A stretch of DNA of 64,000 nucleotides, taken from positions 587,400 through 651,399 of the forward strand of contig NZ_JOJP01000001.1 of NCBI RefSeq assembly GCF_000710775.1, in the 5' to 3' direction. Position 1 is the first letter of the stretch. Each line of letters starts with the position of its first letter. The translations under genes and the position numbers were made by a program. Positions 59,215-64,000 of the stretch are shown in pieces. The notes under the pieces are model-generated. The model made no database searches. It was not told the origin of the DNA and saw only the letters and a list, made by a program, of their open reading frames with translations. Origin of the DNA: Endozoicomonas elysicola. Its GTDB lineage: Bacteria; Pseudomonadota; Gammaproteobacteria; Pseudomonadales; Endozoicomonadaceae.

Positions 59215-60309
59215 TCAAGCCATTGGAACTTGCTGGGTGATACAGTGAATGTTGCCTCCACCCAGTAAAATATCCCTTGCCTCAACGCCAATGATCTCAT
59301 TGTCTGGGAAGATATCTGCCAATGCTGCCCTGGCTTCCTCGTCACGCCCTTTACACAGCAGTGGGAAGACAATCCTTCGGTTGGTAATCAGGAAGTTTGC
59401 ATAGCTGCCAGCAAGTCTTACTCCGGAAGCTCGATTCATTCCTTCACAGGCATCAAAACCAATTGCTTCTTCTTCGCGAATATACATGGGTTCAGGTACT
59501 GGTATTTTGTGAATTTTTATCTGTCGACCTTGTGCGTCTGTTTCATTCAGTAATACAGACATGGCTTCTCTGGAAATATCATACTGCGGGTCAGAGGGGT
59601 CATCACACCAGGAGAGCACAATCTCTCCGGGACGAGGGACATGGATCAGGTTATCGATGTGACCATTGGTATCTACATCGTTATACAGTCCCTGGGGGAG
59701 CCAGATTACCTTTGAAACATTGAGGTAGTTGATTAAGTATTCTTCGATTTCTTCTCGGGTAAGGTCAGGGTTACGGCTTGGGTGAAGCAGGCACTCTTCT
59801 GTTGTATAAACAGTGCCTTCTCCATCGACATGAATAGAACCACCTTCAAGCACAAGAGGAGCCTGATAGATGTCATCGCCATGAAACTCACAGATTTTCT
59901 GTGCTACAGCATCATCAGCATCCCAGGGGAAATACAAGCCATCAACGAATCCTCCCCAGGCATTGAACTGCCAGCTGATGCCTCGGCGCTCACCTTCGCC
60001 GTTAATAACATAACTAGGCCCCATATCTCTCATCCATGAATCATTAGTTGTCATTTCTACAACACGAATATGGGGAGGAAGTAACGCTCTGGCATTGGCA
60101 TATTGTCGGTAGGACACTGCCATATTTACTGGTGTTTCAGCAGCTATCGCCTTGGCAACTTCAACAAATGCTGCCTGGGCCGGCTTGGCCCCCCATTGCC
60201 AGCTGTCTGTTCTTTCAGGCCAGGCCATCCAAATTGCCTCTTGAGCCTCATGTTCTCCAGGCATACGAAATCCATCAACTCTGGAATTGGTGTCAAAAAC
60301 CTTTGCCAT
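59215..60309 (-). CDS. aguA: Agmatine deiminase
   Basis: A 364-residue guanidino-group hydrolase converting agmatine to N-carbamoylputrescine and ammonia. The family features are all visible: the start GFRMPGEHEAQEAIWMAWPERTDSW, RDMGPSYVI, LEGGSIHVDGEG, the His in TNGHIDNLIH, and the nucleophile Cys356 in GGGNIHCITQQ. It is part of the agmatine cluster with ptc and carbamate kinase, and has the shared bipartite element upstream. Confidence 0.95.
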   Translation of the reverse strand: MAKVFDTNSRVDGFRMPGEHEAQEAIWMAWPERTDSWQWGAKPAQAAFVEVAKAIAAETPVNMAVSYRQYANARALLPPHIRVVEMTTNDSWMRDMGPSYVINGEGERRGISWQFNAWGGFVDGLYFPWDADDAVAQKICEFHGDDIYQAPLVLEGGSIHVDGEGTVYTTEECLLHPSRNPDLTREEIEEYLINYLNVSKVIWLPQGLYNDVDTNGHIDNLIHVPRPGEIVLSWCDDPSDPQYDISREAMSVLLNETDAQGRQIKIHKIPVPEPMYIREEEAIGFDACEGMNRASGVRLAGSYANFLITNRRIVFPLLCKGRDEEARAALADIFPDNEIIGVEARDILLGGGNIHCITQQVPMA

Positions 60310-60445
60310 GAGACAAAGCCCCCCGGTTAAACGTTAAAGATAAGTCCCCTTGTAAAGGGGTATTCTGACGAAAGGTGATAAAATGATTTTTTAAAAACGG
60401 TTTAATGTTCTGATCTTATGAGTAAATTAATAAAATATGACTGAC

Positions 60446-60488
60446 AAAAAAATTTAGTTTTTCCATCCGCTTGTTTAGAAATTCTAAA
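60446..60488 (-). promoter_or_regulatory. Bipartite regulatory element upstream of aguA
   Basis: A box aaaaaaatttagtttttcc (60446-60464, plus strand) and a perfect 15-bp palindrome tttagaaattctaaa (60474-60488) are 9 bp apart. The same pair with the same spacing stands upstream of ptc at 62000-62041. It is about 140 bp before the aguA start; a -35-like ttgtca overlaps the box edge on the minus strand. Confidence 0.65.
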
Positions 60489-60587
60489 AAGGAAATAGCT
60501 GGTTAATATGTTGACTTTAATCAATAAGCTGAACCGATTATTGCAGAAGGATATGCCTTTTAAGTTTGTGGTTAATTCGTTGTTATG

Positions 60588-60695
60588 TGCTTTTCATCCT
60601 GTGCGTTTTTTCCTGTTTTACCCATAACTAATACTAGTTGTTAATAAATTCCCTGTTAGAGCCTTGCTTGGTTTTAGGATGAAAAGCAAGGCTCT
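60588..60695 (-). repeat. Two mutually exclusive inverted repeats after ptc
   Basis: Pair 1: tgcttttcatcct (60588-60600) with aggatgaaaagca (60676-60688). Pair 2: agagccttgctt (60658-60669) with aagcaaggctct (60684-60695). The two share bases 60684-60688, so only one can form at a time, as in an attenuator. Neither is followed by a strong T run on the minus strand. Confidence 0.6.
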
Positions 60696-60779
60696 CTTCC
60701 GATCAATCAAGAATTTTCAATTATGAAGTCAGATCATCATTGAAAGGTGATATACAGCTAAAAATATGACCAATATTTA

Positions 60780-61835
60780 CTACTTACATCGTGTATCGAG
60801 AAACTGTCGAAGTTGACCTTCTGTATATTGACGTAGCCGCTCATTCGCTTCCCGCAGTCGTGGATATAACAACCATGCTAATAGTCCACGCTGGGTGTGC
60901 AAACGGTTCTCTGCTTCCTGGAATACAATCGACCGGGTCGGATGGTCCATCACTTCGCTGGTGATCTCTACATCACGATTAGCGGGAAGACAGTGAAGTG
61001 CCTTGCAATGGGTGGGAGCCTTGTTGAGAAGTTCCATGTTTAACTGGAATTTTGGCATAAAGGCATCCATTCTATCGGCCTCTTCATTTTCATATCCATA
61101 GTAAGTCCATACATCAGGAATAATGAAGTCGGCATCTTTTACTGCATCATCAATGTCGTCAGTTACTCTCAGGGTTCCACCGGTGAGTTCCATTTTGCCC
61201 CTGATTTTTCTCTGTTCCAGATCAGACATTGAATAGCGAACAGGAGAGGCTACCGTATATCTCAGACCGAGTGTTGCACACATATGACCTGTTTCTTTGC
61301 TCATAATGCCGGTATCTTCACGAGAATCACCAATAAAGACGACGTGAATGTCTTCCAGCTTCTTACCTCTGGGTAAGTGCTCGGACATAGTGAAAAAGTC
61401 ACAAATGCCCTGGGTTGGGTGATTGTAGTAAGTCATGGCATTGAAAACGGGAACGGTTGCGTGCTCTGCCAGATTCAACATGCATTCGTGCTCTTTACTT
61501 CTGAACATAATGCCATGACACATGCTGGATAAAATTTTTGCGGTGTCCTTGATGGCTTCGTGGGAGCCAAAGTGAATCTCACCAGGTTTCAGGTAAAGTG
61601 CATGACCGCCAAGGTCGGTCATGGCGGTTTCAAAGGAAACCCGGGTGCGGGTAGAAGGTTCTTCGAAAATCATGGCAAGGGAAGCGCCTTTCAAAATCTG
61701 AGGCACGGCACCCTGCATATCTGCAGCTTTTAATTGACGAATGGTCTCGAAAATATCCAGCATTTCCTGCTTTTCCAGGTCGATCGTATCAAGCAGGTGT
61801 GTCACTGTTCCGGATGTTCTTGTATTTGCGTACAT
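60780..61835 (-). CDS. ptcA: Putrescine carbamoyltransferase
   Basis: A 351-residue carbamoyltransferase. The carbamoyl phosphate motif STRTR is at 61-65, HPTQ at 139-142 and HCLPA at 281-285. Where ornithine carbamoyltransferases have SMG after DVW, it has DVWTYYGYEN, and it has the C-terminal helical tail seen in putrescine carbamoyltransferases, which it resembles overall. Together with aguA and carbamate kinase nearby this supports conversion of carbamoylputrescine and phosphate into putrescine and carbamoyl phosphate. An ornithine enzyme remains less likely. Confidence 0.85.
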   Translation of the reverse strand: MYANTRTSGTVTHLLDTIDLEKQEMLDIFETIRQLKAADMQGAVPQILKGASLAMIFEEPSTRTRVSFETAMTDLGGHALYLKPGEIHFGSHEAIKDTAKILSSMCHGIMFRSKEHECMLNLAEHATVPVFNAMTYYNHPTQGICDFFTMSEHLPRGKKLEDIHVVFIGDSREDTGIMSKETGHMCATLGLRYTVASPVRYSMSDLEQRKIRGKMELTGGTLRVTDDIDDAVKDADFIIPDVWTYYGYENEEADRMDAFMPKFQLNMELLNKAPTHCKALHCLPANRDVEITSEVMDHPTRSIVFQEAENRLHTQRGLLAWLLYPRLREANERLRQYTEGQLRQFLDTRCK

Positions 61836-61999
61836 AGTTTCTTCCCATTCTCATATTTCAATAAACTACACTGACCGTCTGACCTTTCGACCTTTGACGA
61901 CTGCTGGTAGGTTGCAGTCATATTGACTGACGTTTCTACGGAGTTCGCGGTAGCGACTTCAACAGGGTGTGGGCTTAATGTATTGAAGTTTTGAAGGAG

Positions 62000-62041
62000 A
62001 AAAAATTTAGTTTTTCCGTGGGCTTATTAAGATTTTCTTAA
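62000..62041 (-). promoter_or_regulatory. Bipartite regulatory element upstream of ptc
   Basis: A box aaaaaatttagtttttcc (62000-62017) and a dyad ttaagattttcttaa (62027-62041) are 9 bp apart, about 165 bp before the ptc start. The dyad is a different sequence from that at aguA yet equally symmetric. Confidence 0.65.
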
Positions 62042-62043
62042 TC

Positions 62044-62071
62044 AATAAAGCCAGCAAGTGCTGGCTTTATT
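62044..62071. terminator. Terminator after the triple-RidA gene
   Basis: A 13-bp stem (aataaagccagca with its complement) with a 2-nt loop and T-rich flanks on both strands. It separates the RidA gene from ptc. Confidence 0.82.
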
Positions 62072-62110
62072 TTTGATTATTTGACCGTTATTTAAACGAT
62101 GAAATACCCG

Positions 62111-63349
62111 TTATAATTGTGGCGGTGTACCTTCACAATTAGAAACAACCGCATCAATTTGTACTAGGGCATCCATAGGAATAGCTGAAACGCCAACGAT
62201 TGTTCTTGCAGGAAGGTCGCTATTGAAGAATGTTGTGTAAACATCGTTTACAGCACCAACATCGGAGACATCTTTCAGCTGGATATTAATTTTAACCACA
62301 TCGTCCATAACATGGTCGACGCTTTCCACAATGGCCTTGATGTTTTCCAGGCACTGTCTGGCCTGGTCACTGACACCACCGGCTACGATTTCACCGGTTT
62401 TCGGGTCTAAAGGTAATTGGCCTGAAATATGGTTGTAATGGGAGAAAGCAACAGTGTGTGAGTATGTAGCTTTTGGTGCATTTTCTGTATTGTTTGCTTC
62501 GATAACAATCAAGCGGGCATCTTCAACCAGTTGTGGAGGGGTACCATCGCCATGTGACACAGCAGTATCGATTTGTACCAGGGCATCCATCGGTAAAGCG
62601 GCAACGTTAACGGTTGTCCGTGCAGGAACATAGCCCGGGAAAAATTTTGCACAAACTTCGCTTACGGCTTCAATATCCGCGATATCTTTAAGGAATATCG
62701 TTGTTTTAACCACATCGTCCATAACATGGTCGATACTTTCTAAAATGGCTTTAATGTTGTTTAAGCACTGCTCAGTCTGCTCTTTCACACCGCCAGCGAC
62801 GAGTTCACCGGTTTTTGGATCGATAGGTAATTGAGCTGAGAGATTGTTGTAATGAGAAAAAGCAACCGTTTGTGTAGATACAGAACTTATTGGTGCATTT
62901 TCAGTATTTCTTGAAACTTTGATAAGAGCGCAAGGATCTTGTGGAGCGGTACCTTCACCGTTTGAAATAAGTGCTTCAATTTGTACCAAAGCATCAGTCA
63001 TAGGCAGATCCGCAACGGCAACTGTCGTCCGTGTAGGAAGATCGCTTTGGAAGAATGTTTTATAAACTTCGTCTACTGCGGCAATGTCTGAGATATCCTT
63101 AAGGAATACAGTGATTTTAACGGCATCGTCCATCACATGGTCGATACTTTCTACAATGGCTTTGATGTTTTTCAGGCACTGGGTTACCTGTTCTTTTACG
63201 GCACCAACGACCAATTTACCGGTTTTTGGATCGATAGGTAATTGAGCTGAAATATTGTTGTAATGAGAAAAAGCCACCGTTTGTGTCGATAGAAAACTTT
63301 TCGGTGCATTTTCCGTATTTCTTGAAACCTTGATGATGTTGCCACTCAT
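62111..63349 (-). CDS. Triple RidA-domain protein (three tandem YjgF/UK114 domains)
   Basis: A 412-residue protein made of three RidA domains at about 1-135, 139-274 and 277-412, each beginning with a strand like LIKVSRNTENAP. RidA hydrolyses reactive enamine/imine intermediates and normally works as a homotrimer of 130-residue chains. The active-site Arg is kept in all three (107, 244, 382) and the acidic residue of VQI(E/D) as well (125, 261, 399). In domains 1 and 2 the conserved SGQ is SAQ; domain 3 has SGQ. Domains are very alike, so the triplication is recent or homogenised. It sits between carbamate kinase and ptc. A single chain could fold as a covalent trimer. Confidence 0.92.
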   Translation of the reverse strand: MSGNIIKVSRNTENAPKSFLSTQTVAFSHYNNISAQLPIDPKTGKLVVGAVKEQVTQCLKNIKAIVESIDHVMDDAVKITVFLKDISDIAAVDEVYKTFFQSDLPTRTTVAVADLPMTDALVQIEALISNGEGTAPQDPCALIKVSRNTENAPISSVSTQTVAFSHYNNLSAQLPIDPKTGELVAGGVKEQTEQCLNNIKAILESIDHVMDDVVKTTIFLKDIADIEAVSEVCAKFFPGYVPARTTVNVAALPMDALVQIDTAVSHGDGTPPQLVEDARLIVIEANNTENAPKATYSHTVAFSHYNHISGQLPLDPKTGEIVAGGVSDQARQCLENIKAIVESVDHVMDDVVKINIQLKDVSDVGAVNDVYTTFFNSDLPARTIVGVSAIPMDALVQIDAVVSNCEGTPPQL

Positions 63350-63566
63350 ACCAGTAATTATCCTGTATTTTGTCGGTGCTTAATGATTAGGCGTTGAAAA
63401 TATTCTTGATATTTAAGAAGTAAGATTATTCATAATTCCTGTTTTTTAAACAGGATATGGCTCGGGCTTGTATAGCAGGCAATGTTTTTGGCGACCGTGC
63501 CCGTCTGGGAAATCAGGCCTGATGTGTAATACAAAGGTGCAATACAAAGTTCATCAGGCCATGCTT

Positions 63567-64000
63567 TCAGGGATGGATACGAGTGCCCGTGGTTCGATTC
63601 ATAACGTCCAGCGCATGATACAAATCACCAATATTACCAATGCCGCCGGTGCTTTCGGCAAATGAGCAGCAGGCATCTACCTTAGGTCCCATGGAGCCAG
63701 CGGCAAATTCATAACCTTTCATTTCACTGACGGTTACGTCGGTTAATGCACGCTCATCGGGTTTTCCCCAGTTCACACAAACATGCTGACCATCGGTAAG
63801 AATCAATAGTTCCGCCGCGCCGATTTCACGAGCTAGCATTGACGCTGTGGCATCTTTATCGATAACCGCTTCAAAGCCTTCAATATCAGAGCCATTTTTC
63901 ACAACAGGGGTGCCACCGCCGCCGCCACAAATGACAATATGGTCTCGTTCCAGCAGGCATTTGATGGCATCCGTTTCCATAATCTTTACCGGAGCAGGTG
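63567..64000 (-). CDS. arcC: Carbamate kinase, C-terminal part; 5' end outside the window
   Basis: The visible 145 codons match the C-terminal half of carbamate kinase: PAPVKIMETDAIKCLLERDHIVICGGGGGTPV, then the Lys/Asp-containing AVIDKDATASMLAREIGAAELLILTD, and WGKPDERAL. The frame is open to the window edge. The enzyme makes ATP from carbamoyl phosphate and ADP, the last step of agmatine (or arginine) fermentation. It ends 217 bp before the RidA gene; a hairpin cctgttt / aaacagg near 63438-63454 may lie at its transcript end. Confidence 0.92.
   Translation of the reverse strand, partial: PAPVKIMETDAIKCLLERDHIVICGGGGGTPVVKNGSDIEGFEAVIDKDATASMLAREIGAAELLILTDGQHVCVNWGKPDERALTDVTVSEMKGYEFAAGSMGPKVDACCSFAESTGGIGNIGDLYHALDVMNRTTGTRIHP

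Larger units (their letters stand above)
60310..60779. other. 470-bp intergenic region between ptc and aguA
   Basis: It contains the bipartite regulatory element (60446-60488) and two overlapping inverted repeats (60588-60695), listed separately. No coding frame is credible. Confidence 0.6.

Noticed and set aside
60780-61835. Ornithine carbamoyltransferase (argF/arcB)
   Set aside because: The SMG ornithine motif is absent, the C-terminal tail matches putrescine carbamoyltransferase, and aguA is adjacent.

Overview
The window reads as a chromosomal segment of a marine, probably host-associated gammaproteobacterium, most likely Oceanospirillales and possibly Endozoicomonadaceae. That placement is an inference. 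It rests on gene content (RadD, PilU, a long-form PstC, LapB/LapC, MaeA, Gor), protein likeness to Pseudomonas and E. coli relatives, an ankyrin-like protein, two Na+/H+ antiporter-type carriers and a TRAP carrier. No tRNA gene and no CRISPR array were seen, and I found no phage genes or intact insertion sequence. The mobile DNA that is visible is two copies of one short inverted-repeat element.

Layout. 1-2.9 kb: the 3' part of 23S rRNA, 5S rRNA and a terminator. 3-10.6 kb: an acetyltransferase, MscS, PilU, glutathione peroxidase, a probable Fur-controlled small RNA, a glutamine amidotransferase-like protein, and the set glutaredoxin - RadD - YcxB-like - cystatin-like lipoprotein. 10.7-24.1 kb: sulfur amino acid genes (MetY, a PatB/MalY-type lyase, and a cystathionine synthase/lyase pair) interleaved with RsgA, an NhaC antiporter with a divergent LacI regulator, an ankyrin-like protein, a TRAP permease pair and PstS. 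24.5-34 kb: an envelope region with two tandem small beta-barrels, a third barrel-like protein, a PAP2-barrel fusion broken by a stop codon, a C45-type hydrolase, a serine hydrolase, a LysR regulator and an antiporter-family carrier. 34.3-44.3 kb: a PhoB-type promoter, then pstC-pstA-pstB-phoU, then lapB-lapC. 44.3-51 kb: a pentapeptide-repeat protein, the zinc exporter ZntA with a zinc-sensing ArsR-type repressor, an amidohydrolase-like protein, a DMT carrier and a small membrane protein. 51-56.5 kb: malic enzyme, an NTF2-like protein and glutathione reductase, among three copies of a structured repeat. 56.7-64 kb: a LysR regulator and an agmatine-catabolism cluster.

How genes work together. 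The phosphate regulon is split: pstS lies 13 kb from pstCAB-phoU, yet each has a Pho box 10 bp upstream of a -10 hexamer. The agmatine cluster can turn agmatine into carbamoylputrescine-pathway products (AguA), putrescine plus carbamoyl phosphate (Ptc), and ATP (carbamate kinase), with an APC carrier likely moving substrate or product. Embedded in it is a single polypeptide of three tandem RidA domains, in effect a covalent version of the normally trimeric RidA. The promoter regions of aguA and ptc share a two-part DNA element with identical spacing.

Most novel-looking observations: (1) the triple-RidA protein in an agmatine/carbamate-kinase locus; (2) a roughly 280-bp repeat family (51.05, 53.44, 54.57 kb) whose stems change sequence in a compensating way between copies; (3) a candidate Fur-repressed sRNA of about 195 nt at 6.33-6.53 kb; (4) the bipartite shared element of the agmatine genes; (5) a short inverted-repeat element in the 5' leader of the pst operon and at the metY stop codon.
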